Source: Phoronis australis
Taxonomy: Eukaryota > Phoronida > Phoronidae
NCBI GenBank assembly: GCA_002633005.1
Contig: NMRA01000003.1
Location: 415,672-479,671 of the forward strand
Length of the DNA: 64,000 nt
Direction of reading: 5' to 3'
Shown here piece after piece: positions 47,293 through 61,000 of the stretch. Below the pieces are notes generated by a model. It was not told where the DNA came from. It made no database searches and worked only from the letters and a program-made list of their open reading frames with translations. Numbering within the stretch: the stretch's first letter is position 1; each line of letters begins with the position of its first letter. The position numbers were made by a program, and so were the translations under genes.

Positions 47293-48477
47293 ATTCACTT
47301 ATCAATACCATTGCTGTGGTTACTTATTGTTTTTTTACCGTCAAGAACTAACAGTGATTATTCACCTGTCAGTTCCACACCTGTTGGTCACACTGCACAT
47401 GAGTTATACCCATACACACTTCTCGTGGTAGACTGGATTGCTGTGAGTGTGACTGAATGATGAACAGTTTCGAGTGTCTGTACCTGTTGTCAAAGATTCT
47501 GGGCTCAAACCCAACCCAGGACAGGTATTTTTTATTGAAATTTCCTTACAATAGACACAACTTCACAGACATTTTTTGAAGACTCCTGCATTGCTGAAAT
47601 TGCTGAAACCATTGTTTGCCAAATCTTTTAGAACGGCAGTGCTTTACTCTGTAAGCCGTTCGAACAATGAAGTAAAAACTGTACTGGTTCAGTTGAGAAT
47701 TTTAAAAAAGTTTACATTTTTCACATACTATGTACACTGACAACCCAAGATACCATTGGACCACCCTTGCCACTGTTATTTGATCACAATGCTGTGAAAC
47801 CAGTCAGTAATTCTCACTGTTCACAAGTTCACCTTTCTAATGCCAATTAAGTTTTAACAGTTGGACTACTGTAAGTTGCAGAACTATTATAAATATCTTG
47901 TTCTAACTTCTCTATTTGGGCTCAGAAATGACTTCTCGGCTAACCTTTCAAAAACTACGTTAATCGTGCAATCTGTTAGTCTTTCACCAAATACAAGGAG
48001 TGTTTAGTTCAAGACATGGCTATTGAAGAGTCTGCAACATGTGACCAACAGGGGGCGTGTTAAGCAAGCATACTAATACTGAGCCTGTTTCAATAAAATA
48101 GTGTAACTTAATGATTATACACATAAGAGTTTAAACAAAGACTTAAGTCATTTGTTGTGGCATCTTTGTTTAAAGTGTAAAAAATGAATGTCGGAATGTT
48201 ATGACAATGCAAACACATTTTTGCACAGAATTAATTATACCTGTCCATGACGCAACTCCTCACTGAACAAAGCCTCACATAAACAACTTCATTTGATGAT
48301 TGAATGGAGCTACTCCATGTCAGTAGTACCCGCAGTAACAAACTATTATTACAGTGATTACTTCATGTGGGACACTTGAATTGCAGGAAATTTGGCCAGT
48401 TAACAACTTTTAAACTGTTAGGGTTTATCCTTACACTTTTCAATCGAGAAAACGAATATGTTACTTGCCTAAAGATT

Positions 48478-48483
48478 TTTATT
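48478..48483 (-). terminator. Candidate poly(A) signal for PRKDC
   Basis: Reading the - strand, AATAAA occurs here, about 400 bp past the PRKDC stop. It is the nearest canonical hexamer I found. A hexamer alone in AT-rich DNA is weak evidence. Confidence 0.35.
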
Positions 48484-48886
48484 GCAAAGCAATCACTCTT
48501 ACACTAGACCTGCAGTCACGACGTTTAGCTTATTCTGTTTATAAGACAGCATGATTTTGCAGACTTACACAATGTGCCAGATAAATTAAACTGAACAGAT
48601 CATAATTAGAACTTTTAATTCAAAAACTCACATCTAGAACCATACAAAATAAGTGCTTAACCTTTAATTTGTTTTGAAAAAAAGTAGGAACTAAATGCCA
48701 AGCAGGATACTCTTACCGTGTAAACAAAAGTACTCCATCAACAACACCATCAGCTGTTGAACTATGAATGGTAATGTATCTTTTGAGTTATGATTAATAT
48801 CCAGACTGCACACGTATGGCGCCAGGGATCTGTTTTAGACTAAATAAAGTCGACTGTGAAGCATGCATAGGCCAAGAAGCAGTGAA

Positions 48887-49097
48887 TTACACAAATGGTT
48901 CCCAGCCCTCCCAGGTTCGACCTAAGACTCCTGTGTCCATGGCTTGTTCAAGCAGACATAATACTTGGTGTTCAACTGTCAAACCTTTGGCTGGCATCTG
49001 TGCACGAGAACTGGTTGATTTATCGCCCGTAAGGACATTTATGTATAGCATGTGGAATTGCTTGTCTTTATCTTGCAGTCGCCTTTTAATCTCTTCA
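48887..49097 (-). CDS. PRKDC: PRKDC last exon with FATC domain
   Basis: The acceptor is atccattgcag, phase 2 in. It reads (S)[17 protein letters not shown] and ends [20 protein letters not shown] with TAA at 48889-48887. The FATC tail of human ends [11 protein letters not shown]; here the last two residues are Phe-Val. This fixes the stop and orientation of the gene. Confidence 0.98.
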
Positions 49098-52000
49098 CTG
49101 CAATGGATACAATTACTTCATAATGATTCTTTTACAAAAGGATAACACAAACACAGAAACCACATGCAAAGCCATCCTGCAAAACCTTGGTTTTGGTTCA
49201 TATTTAAGGGTGGAACCCTTTTAGAGGTTTTTAAATGCCAATTTCCATCTCCAGTCAAAGTATACTTGGGTCCAGCATGTTTAGACAGTGTATAATAGGG
49301 TCCATAATGCCTAGAAAGAGTATAATTAGGATCCAGCGTGTCTAAAAGTGTATACTAGGGTCCAGGTGGAGTTTACCAATGGCTTGATTTATTGCATGAC
49401 AGTCCCCGAATATTTCACAAACAAAATGTATAAAGATACTATTATGTAACACCTCGTAACCAAATGTGATGAGGCAAATTCAACAACAGTCAATAGTTAA
49501 TATCCAAATCCTAATAAAAACTTTCAGACAGAAAAATCATGAATAAACTCAACTCTTATCCACAATGAATGACAGCAGGTTTACTTCAAGCATTAAAAAA
49601 TAGAATAAACACAGAAAAATCAGGAACACTAACTGGGAATCAAACCACAGGTCTCTAAATCTAGTGCTTTTACTACGGAGCTACTGAGGACCCGACAACT
49701 CTGCAATTACTGTTTGCAGCCAACTGTTATGTCATACATCCCATGGGTCACATTACTTTTTCACACAAGATTTAGACAATTATATAATTAGCAATTTACC
49801 AGAATGTGTTAGATATAGAAAGTACAGACTCTAATGTTGGCCATTAGTGAATCAAATAAACACAAGGAAATCAGGAATTGCACATATATCAGTATCTAAG
49901 TACCAGAATGACAAGCTAGAGACCTGCAGTTATATTTCCCATTTGGGGTTCCTGATTTTTCTGTTTATTTGATTCACTATTGGCTAACATCAGCCTCTGT
50001 AATTACTTAATTAAGAAACAGGAATAAGACAACTGCATTGCGACCCCATCCTATCAGTTCTACTGACCTCATAATGGCCGCAGGATTGTAACCCTCCAAC
50101 TTTTTCCTTGCGGACCGTATTTGTTGCTGGTAAAAGTTGGTCACATCCATATCCTTACTGTCTTGCTTCAGGCGGCTGGCTAATGCCTACACAGAAACAA
50201 GCATAAAACTATGACCCCCAAGATCAAACACCCACAACATTTTTGTTTTGAAGTTGCATACTAACTGAAAGAGGAAATTCTTAATAGAAGTGCGACTTGC
50301 CTAGCGACAACATTCTACAGATAGATACTATGAGTTGATGTTCATGCAGCTGTCAGTCACTTCTGTAACTAACAGCTGCTTGTCACTGACACTTATTTGG
50401 TTTCGCAAATTCAGACAGTGGTCCAAGATTTCGTCAGTAGCAAAGTCAGTGTTCAGTGCCATATTTACATATTGTCACGCTTTTGTAAGCGGGTGGAATG
50501 CACTCTTGTTTGTGATACAAATCTTATGAATACACAGCATTCCAAACTAAGGTGGGAAGTGTTCTGAGTACACCTTTAATGGTAACTGCATACTAATGGT
50601 AACAATGGTCATAGTTATTCAAATATCACCCTTTTAATAACCAACCCATGAATATGCAGATTTCTAAAGTCCTTGAAGACTTATTACACCATATCTTAAA
50701 TGTCAATTGTCATGTAGTGTTTGATTTTACTTTATTTCTGTTTCTGTTGACAAAGGACGTTATCACATCCGAAAATTTCAGTTGATTCATTCTTGTTGTT
50801 TTATTTACCTATTTATATTGAAGACTCCAGAAATGCATGAGTACCAAATGGCAATTTTTTTCTTAAAATTTGTGGCTTTCCAAAGTCTCACAGAGATGGT
50901 TATGAATTACAGAGATGCTATAAACATTGCATGGAACTTACTGCATCCTGTTGGTCTGAGGTTATCTGTTGAGGCTTTAATTGAATGTTGAAGTATTCAT
51001 TAAGAAATTGCAATTACAGTTGCAAATATGGCCTGCACTTTGTGTTTTAATTTTTTGTTTAAAGTTGCATTTTGTTGTGCAATGCTAGTTAAAACAAACA
51101 AAAATTGAATTAAGTCTATTACTCTAAAAATAGGTCTCGTAATATTGTGTACCATGATAGGAGTTTTATTTCAGATCCATTACCAACAAGAACATTTGAA
51201 ATCATTAGTGACTCAAGAACAAGCTTCATATTTCACTGGAGTCGGCTGAACCTAAAATTGCAATTTGAAAATAGCGCGTGTACGCATTGGGTGTGACTTG
51301 GTTTGGTAACAGTTTGGTAATGGAATCCTATCACAGTAAGGAAAATTATGAGACCAATTTAATGAGACTAAAATTTGATTTACGTGTTTTAGTCACCTAC
51401 AAAGGCCACAATGCAATTTTAAGATTTAAGGTACACAAAGAAACAATGGCAAGCCAAAACAAAATCAATTTTGGACACTACAAATTAGTCTTAAAGTTAA
51501 ATTATGTAAATCCCATTGACGCACCAGCCAGTCCACTGAGGGGTCCTTCATGAACACGTCCATTACTGTGAGCAGTAGCTGAGGCTCCTTCCTGAGTGCA
51601 CGGAGGGCGTGTACCATGGAGCTGTCAATCAAACCTTTAGTTTTGAGCGGCATCATCAAGTTGACTATTTGCCTGGTCATACGGAACGGCATCAGTTCAG
51701 GGAAGGGAAGTGCCTGAAAGGTGACAACGGGGAAAATAGAATAACGAGTGAAGGGGATGGCAGCTGTCTCAGTTTGTTACGTCTTTCTACAATGACCAAG
51801 ATTGGATGATTGTTGCAGGCAACGGATATCAGAAAAGAAACAAGTAATAATTCAGCAAGTTAGAAAACAAAGAATTAATAAATTATTAACTTAGGCCAAT
51901 CTTGGTCAAATGTAGGTTTTTTTTAGTACTTCATGAACATAAATGTGCAACATCCAAGTTCTGGCATGGTTGTGTCAAGTACTAGTCCAGAGGTATTGCT

Positions 52001-55000
52001 GAACACTGCTTTGTACCATTTCCTTGGTGGACTAAAAAGAGTATTTATTAGATGCCCAAAATGACAATGAAATGAGTAAATGATGGACCGTTTCAGTACA
52101 AGGCATTTCATTGTGATAAGCAGGAAACCAGAAATAAACGTAAGTATATTACTGAAGAATCCCGTTTGGGATCTCAAAAGGACTGGTGAGTAGTGCTGAG
52201 CAACGGACAAATGGATAGAAATTAAAAAGAAATTGGCTACTGTAATGCCAACAGCAGAGTTCTGATTTTCTTTCATACCTTAACAGTTAAACCTGCAAGA
52301 AGTATTGTACAAGAACTTAATCCTTAACAGTTTCAATTGGCCTCCTAACTGGTTTTCATCCATTTTTGACAAAATTGTTCCTTGGAACATTAGTAAAAGG
52401 CATAACATTGTATCGTGTCTTTTCTTGAAATATAAATCCACCAGGTAGGTGACAGTACGAACTAGGCAGATTACCAAGTTATGCAAACATGTCAGGCTAC
52501 GGGACCATTCACAATGATCACCAACTGCGCTTGGTCACGAGCTTCCGGCTTTCTGGTTTGCGGGGGTACGACATAGGGAAAAGTGGATGTTTTGTACTCT
52601 CATGCAAATTTCAGTAATTTTTTACAGTCCCTGCATTTATTTTCACATCCTATTTTGTAAGTAACGAGAAAAATACTGTGCCAATGAGAAGATATCCTCA
52701 TCAGACAAAACCAATAATTGACTACTGGTGTACAGCCCTACTGTTGAGATTGTGCACTTAAGTGAAATTATTCATATCAATGTCAAAACTTGATACTAGA
52801 GTTTGTCAGCAGACGATTGTGCAAAAGGAAAACTTAGAGACATTTTGTGCACTTAAATTGATACAAAACCCGGTTTTGGTCCATTATCAGATATTGAGAA
52901 CGATTTTCCCATCCAACTCTGAAACTAAGTCATGGTCTGCAACCCTAGACAACCCTCAAAAAATTGGAGCAAAATTTGTAAACTCCTTACAAAGTCTGCA
53001 AAATGGGCAAGCGTGACCTACACATTAGGCGATTTTTAACAACAACTGTAGGGAAGACCACCAACCAAGAGTCATAATATCCAATTTATGACTCATAGAG
53101 CATGAATTTTTACTCGAATTCATCTTTTATCACTCATGTGGGATGCATTAGCAGGTGGCAGAGCAAGGGCTTGACAGAAATCACTATTACAGGGTTAAGT
53201 GTCCTTTTCAGGAAATGACTGGTACAGTAACTCTTTACTTGTTTAGCACACAATATGGCTGACAGATGAAATTCTGCTTTGTCACAATTCTCCACCAAAA
53301 ATTTTAGTCTATTACCAGCAAGGTTTGTGCTATGAAGACATCATAAACCTACATTTAGTAAAATTTCCATTATTTGCAGTAAAATAATCAGTACTAGAAA
53401 AATAGTAAAATGATGATTTTTGCATTTATTTTTGTGTGAAATAGTTGGATAATCACCCTAGGTTGTAATCATACAAACCATAGTGGCTGATCCAAATGCA
53501 TGACCAAAGTCAATGCCCACAGCGCCTCCTGTTTCTGTGTCCAACATAAAGTTACTGAGATGCCGGTCACCGATGCCCAAAATATACTGACAAATACACA
53601 TGACTGAGTAGGTGACAGCGAAGTGGTTACGGACGGTGAAGAATGCTTTGGGTGATGACGTCATTTTGAGAAAGGCTCGTCTGAAAATTGTCAACAATTA
53701 CAATAAATTGCTTCCTTGTAGTAAGCTACACATTGTCAAATGCTCCGAGCCATGAACACCACAGAACAATTTTACTGGGAATTAATGGTGTTTTTGATAA
53801 TCCAGGAATTTCAAAGTTTCTTTTGCAAAATACAGAAGTAAAGAAGAATGCCTGTTTACTCTAACTGCAGAGAAACGACAAATGGATTTTTTCCGACTCT
53901 GCACAACCAGCTGTCTTACAAGTCTAACACGCTCTACACGACGAGCACTCAAGTCACATTGTGAAAGTCAGAAATTTTGGTGCAATGACAGTTCATAGTC
54001 AGCCATTTTATCTGAGAAGGATATTTAGTAGTCATTATGGAGAAGCATTGTTTTGTCTGCTAACTTTTGGTGTGTACAGTAGTAATAACTTTACTAATAA
54101 CTGAAAGCTTTCAAATAATGGGTAGTTATATCAATGAGTAGTGATATCACCGAGTAGCAATATCACCGAGTAGCAACATCACTGAGAATCAATATCACCA
54201 AGCAGCAATATCCCCGAGTAACAATATCCCCAAGTAGAAATATCCCCCAGAAGCAATATCTCCGAGTAGCAATATCCCCGAGTACTAATAACCCAGAGTG
54301 GTAATATCACTTAGTAGCAATATCCTCGAGTAGCAATATCATTGACCTATGCCCTTTGATGTCAGATACCTTTATTTGCTATATATCACTCTTCCTGGCT
54401 TCCTTTATGCACTCACCGAGATAAGTCCCACGCTATCTTACTCTCACAAGACCTCAGAATGCTTGTTACTTGTGTTAGGGTTGCGTCTCTATACAGAAGG
54501 TTGTAGTGTCCATGTTCCTTGACTTTCTTTTTGTAATCACTCATACCAAGTTGCCTGCACCACAACAACGCACACAGTGAAGTTAGAAAAACTAAGTTGC
54601 TACATGCCATAAAACGCTGACATAACAAACGAAATCACACGACTGTTGCTAGAATTGCTAATTTTGTTAATATGTGACATCTTTTAAATGTTAGTTGGCC
54701 AAAAGAGAGGAAAAGATGAAAGGCTTTAACAGTGGCTAGCACTAGACCTATTCGGGTAGAGCCTTACAAGAACAAAAAACAGCCCAAAAACAAAATACAA
54801 CACTGTCAATAGAAGAAAGTAGAATCATCTAGTTTTAATTCTGACTCAAACCTAACCACAAGACAAACACAAACAAAACACTAAGAATCTAAAACTGCCA
54901 TTGAATGTCACTGTTATTGATCACTACCCCTCAACATGGGTTATATAAAACTTATTAAGTGAGCTTGTTACATGACATCAAGTGTATTGTTTTTTCAACA

Positions 55001-58000
55001 ATAGCAGCGTGACGCATGATACTGCAATATCATTGATGCAACCCAGGAAATAACTTTTATGCAACCTGACCCAGTTCTATAGACACAGCTAACAAATGAC
55101 AGAGAATTGAAACCAGTCTGTAATGATATTAGTAATACTGACCAGTCTTGTCGCTCTTCACGAGTCGCCTCTCCATGGAGAATCTCCCTCCACGTCTTGG
55201 TATTGGACACCCATTCTATCATGCCAACCCTGTTAGGTGGGATATATACATATTTAATTAACAACCGGTATGGTGTGTAGACTTAGTGTAAAGATTTTAG
55301 ACATCAACATTAAAATTATAGTCACGCAATTGCAAGTTTGATAGACTCCTGTATATGTCTTAACATGACAAACTCATTCACAGTGGCATGTACGTTCAAA
55401 GGGCCAGTGAAAACAAAAAACAACCTGACAAACACTAAATTCTTAAATTGATTTTAATACATCTAATTATTATTTTACAATATGTTCATTTGCCACTATT
55501 GAATTGTGGGCCTTTAGTAGTATCATGTAATATAAATAGATTTATTACATGGCAAAGTCGTTTTCCCCAGTAATCTAGAGCCCAAGTGGATTTTGGAAAA
55601 TTATCGCCCAAGGGGCATTAGACCCAAGGGCAACAATTCTACAAAATCCATGAGGGCTCTAAATAAGGGGGATAATGACTGAGAACATATAATAATCTAT
55701 TTATACCACATATTGAACGACAAACATTGCAATGAATCAATCTACCTTCCTCAATTCGCCTCGGCTTTTATAACTACTTTCTATGTCAGATGCCTGGGGT
55801 CAGAGGTCGTGAACTTTTAAGAAATGCCAAGTTGTTGAACTGATGATTTTACTTTAAGTCAAATAAAATTGAAAAGCAATAAAAATAAATAAAAATATGT
55901 AAAATAATTTCTAAGCAACTAGTCTAGCTTACTACGCATTTATTCATGCTAAGCTTCCACTGTGAAAATATCGTCTACTAAAGTAGGTTACCAATGGTTA
56001 CTGAGTATAATATCCAAGTCGAAGGATCCCGACGACATGTTACTCGTATTCAAACCAGAGATCGATGGTTTACAAGTGAGAGAAAATGACAGGTAAATTT
56101 TATTAAATGAAAGGTGTCGTTTTTACTGAAATTGTGCGCCTTATTTTTCATAACATATAAATGATGGTACAATGCCGTTTGCTGAACACGCAATTGTTGC
56201 GCGTGTTCATTTAAGTATTCTATTTTCACATTCGATGACGTCAGCTGCTCACTAGTGCCGTGGTAAAGTCAACGACTAGAAACTAGTAAAGCTGGTTCAA
56301 AACCGGCCTCGGTTTCCCGCAAAAATGTTATTCAACGCCGTTAAATAACTAAATGGGTCACTTCACCATTGTATTGGCCATTTCAGGCTAAAAATGTAGT
56401 ATAAATTAATATATTAAGTAGATATCAATCACACATACCACAGGTATCCATTTACAAACTGGTCTTCATGGTACAGGGCAAATGCATCATATCTTAGACA
56501 TATAACGCGTAAATCAAATTTAATTTTCTCCTTCATGTCACTGACTATAGTACACATGTGATTCAAAACATTTAATTTGCAGTTGGACGATTCATTCTTT
56601 CATACTTATGCACAACACAAAATTTACTTGTAACAAAATTGAGAGCATATTAATATGCGGAAAAACTATGTGGCCATGTCAGAGGAGAGCAAGGGGCAGC
56701 CAGGATAAAAACAAAAAATTGTTTAACAGCAACCTTATACATAAAACATCTAACCGTACCGTGGTGTCATAGGAATGACTTGGTAAGTGGCTATCTTCAA
56801 ATTCTTCCGGTGACAAACTGGGTCATGTGAAAAGACATCGTTCATCAAACCAAAGAGTTGCTCAATCCTCTGGTCCTGTCTCAAGTCCTCACCTCCCTTC
56901 ACCATAAACATGTGTTCCCTTTCATCATCGCCACGGATAGTGATACGTTTAGGCTTGCGGATGGATGACAACACCAGCACCTTGACATGTACCAAACAAC
57001 ACAATATCACCTCAAGCTCTACCAAGACAAATGCAGCTTTACACCAAGATCTTGCTGAGATATATGGCATTAAATTTTGCATTGTGTCAGCAAGATTTCA
57101 CTTAATATTTTGCACAAAAATAATTGTGAAAACTGGCAGTTCTATAATTACTTTGCTGCAAATGAGAAAAAAGTCAATGAGATCCGCACAATAAAAACCA
57201 ACCTTACAAACTAAATTTATGATCATAATCCACATTTTGAAGAGTAATTTAACAAATGAAAATCTGTTGGAATTAATTGTGCGCCATGCAGGAGAAGAAC
57301 CGTTGAAATATCTATCAAATTTAACAAAGACGGACATTACAACACTTCGTGATAAGAGTATCATAACATTAATCAGCCAGTCACCTTGTCATCAAAGCCA
57401 GCAATCTTCACATGGTACTCAGGGAGAGGCTTTTCAAATCCACTGTACTGACCTGATTATAAGCAGAAACATCATGATTAATTAACAGTAAACTGTTTGT
57501 TATTGGTGACGTCAAGTATTAAGTTCTACATCATCGTTGTGCAACTATATCATGATAGACAACAAGTTCTAATTATCGTTATCCAAGTATATCAGGACAG
57601 ATAGCAAGTCCAAATTATAGATATGCAACCATATCAGGATTGATAAGAAGTCTGCATTATGGTCATACAACTATATCACGATAGACAACAAGTGCCCATT
57701 CCGGTTATGCAATTATATCAGCATAGATAACAAGTCCACATCACGGTTATGCAGCCAGATCAAGATAGCTAACAAGTCCACATACCAGGAATTTCCAGCA
57801 CTTCTTCATACTTCGTTGGCTGAAAGTCGTGCATCCACATAGAGTACTCTTTAACAGTCTGTGGCATCCTCAGTTTCCCCCTTGTGCTATCATTCATCTC
57901 TTTACACAACTTGTGAAACATCTAAAACATCAAAGAATATAAACTACCCAACGTACTCTCACTGAAGGTAAAACTAAAGCTATTGGATATCGGATAACCA

Positions 58001-61000
58001 GATTGCTTCTACAATGAATTAGTTACGTGAATACCTAAACAGATTCACTTGGTAGTGCAACTAAAGAGAAATGCAAACAAAGGTCACTTAATATAATAAC
58101 TAATTAATTAATAGACTTCTGTGAAACAATATCTACCGTTTTATCCATGGTTTGAAGCTTCTGGCCATCCTGTCCAAACCTTTTGTCAAATTCCCCTTTG
58201 AATCCCTGTAATCAAGAAAACACCTTCAAGCCATACACAACACTAATCAGTTCATGCCTTGAAAATTTCATTTTCTGACACTGTCACAGTTAAACATGGT
58301 GGTAGTTATTCATTCAACAGTTTGAGACGGGAAAGCCTATTGAGTCCATCACTCAGTGTTCCCCATAAAGTGTTCAACAACAGGCTGTCTCATCTAAATT
58401 GTTCTGAAAACATTTTTACTGCTTTAATGTGATCTAGCTTATGTTTGCCAGATAGGGAATGGAGGTTGCCAGCACCATTCTCAGTTCATAGTCGTCACTT
58501 CACTTGAGGTGGACCGCAGCATCAACTCAAGAATTAAAAGAGTCCGAGGCTATAATAATGCAAATACCAACAAACTTTGCATAACATGCTTACCCATACC
58601 ATGAAATCAAACAGTAATCATTATTAATGATTCTACCAGTTAGCAGAACAAGTTGGATTATACATTCCACTCAGAAATAGAAATAAGCTGGTTCGAAGCC
58701 ATGAACAGACTTGAAAAGTCGAAAGAGCATTGTAGATAGGAATAATGCTGAACGTTATTCTTGGAAATACTCAATATTATACAGATTTCTACCGTAAGGT
58801 GGTAAAGCAACATGCTAAGCACCACCTGTAACACAAGAAGCCTATGTTAAACAGCTCCACTTAAGAATAATGTCACATGAAAAGGGTAATGAATACATCC
58901 CTCTGACTTACCTTGGCAAAGTCTTTCCTAAACTTGCCATTGACAACCTGACTATCAAAAAGATCATCGCCCGAGCCTTCTGTCCCCATTAAGCTATTGT
59001 ACAACTGCAGATAATCTCTCTGAAGATCCTTGCCACCCACTTTAGATGTCTTGAAGTGGGTGTTTACCATAGAATTGAACCAATCCTGCAACATTTTGAA
59101 TGAATTGATGTCGACAACAGAACTCACGCAGAAAACTAATACAAACAACAGGAGTCTCGTTCATCCAACCATGATTCTGGTTATGGCTAAAACTTAGTTT
59201 CGTGTTCATCACTACCAGTGATAGCTGTGCATTCGTTTTAGTTTAATGTACATATTGTGTGTGACCAAACTCCAAGCTACAACTGCCACTGTTGATGAAA
59301 TGGGTCGTGGATATTCACACTGTCTAATTCTCAATATATGAATAGCTGCTGTCTACCAGAAACAGATAAGAACTTGGACCAGAGTCACAGGATGCTGTCC
59401 TAAGGGCAACTGGTATCAATGTACCCTGAGACACAAAATGTTTCGCAGTCCAAAGCAGACTTACTACAACTATCTCACATGTTTACCAACACCCAACACC
59501 AGAAACATCCAATGGGGAACTAAATTTGTAATTTCGAAGTGAAATTAGAATGCTTATAACAAAAATAACTTAAAAAGATTTGAAATAAGTTAGTTAAGTG
59601 AGATATTTTTAACTAAATAATAAAAATATCACAACACCAGGCACAATGCAAGAGTAGATTGAAACAAAACCAATACTGCTCCACAGAGATACTGAAAATG
59701 CTTGAGAGTGTATATTATCTAGCTGGAAGAGGGCAGCACTTTACTCACCCAAAACAACAACTCTGGATTACTGAACTGCTCCAATGCTGCGATCAGGTTG
59801 TCAACAAGTGGTATGGCTGACAAAATTGATTGCAGCTTGTCCACAGTGTCTCTGCCCTTGCTCTTTGAGTCAAGCTTGAAATATTCACTGCTGATTTTGA
59901 AAGGATAAACCAGAGCCTACGATAGGAATAAAAAAACAAGAAACGAGACATGGCGCTGGGTTAACATGGATACAAACAGACACAAACAGATTAATGAGTC
60001 GTCAAACTGTATGTATGATATACATCTTAGAATGATGTCATCTCATAATGCTGGACAATGTAGCACCTTTGGGAAAAATGGCATATGTATGTACGAAATG
60101 GGCAAAAACCCAGATACAGGTGGCACCCAGTGTTCAAGTTTGTAACAATTAAATTAGTATAATGCCAATTTCCAACTCATTGGACAGGGTAGTAATTAGA
60201 ATTAAAAATACTCTTTCCACTTTATTTGGTTAAAAATTTCATAAAATGGATGTTAATGCAAGTTAGTTCAGTTGAAACTTATGCCCATATAATGCTGATT
60301 CAACAGAACTTCAAACATTTTCAAAGTAAACTGAATATAAAATGAATTTTTTAGTTTAATTTTTTATTTTTGGTGGTGCACCACCACCTAAAATGGCCAC
60401 CTTAGTGAGTGACAGCATACTCATACATTATGGGTTGTCACTAAAATACTGCCAAACATGACTGAGAATTAAGAAATGGTTAATATGCTTCACTGATATC
60501 TTTTGACTGATTAAACTCATCCTGTGTTCTTAACTGATGTAGAGGAAGACTATCTTTAGGCAAAAAAGTGCTAAATTTAGAAGGAAGGCTTGCATAAATG
60601 TATCGGGTGAGGTGAACAATACTTTTAAGACCAGAGCATGAAACTGCAACATTAGAACAACACAATGGCATTTTGCACTAAGTCGGCACTCGAAGGAAAG
60701 AGATCCATTTTATCAGACAAGTACTATAATATACAACAACCCCACCTGTGGGTAAGCGTGGGCTATGTCCAGCAAGATGTGGTGGACAGCAGGTGACTCT
60801 TTCTTGTCAAGGATGGCCACCATCTGACTCATCCAACTGATGAACATCCAGCAGGGAATCTTGCTCGTCTGCAACAACAAAGTAAGTGGTCATAGTTTGT
60901 CATGGGTAGTGTTCATGAAAGTGTTCATAGTTTGTCATGGGTAGTGTTCATTACATACCAGTTCTATGAACATGTTTTACGGGCAGCATTTATTACATAC

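Larger units (their letters stand above)
45839..48886. other. Convergent intergenic region (both 3' UTRs expected here)
   Basis: It lies between the RGS stop and the PRKDC stop. It contains two short duplications (46154-46211 and 46842-46907) and AT-rich DNA. No other exon is supported. Confidence 0.6.
49098..50067 (-). other. PRKDC last intron
   Basis: Contains a ~30-bp array and SINE copies in opposite orientations, listed separately. Confidence 0.6.

Noticed and set aside
56250-56330. tRNA-like sequence with GGTTCAAAACC
   Set aside because: The A box and stems are too poor to call a tRNA or a defined SINE.
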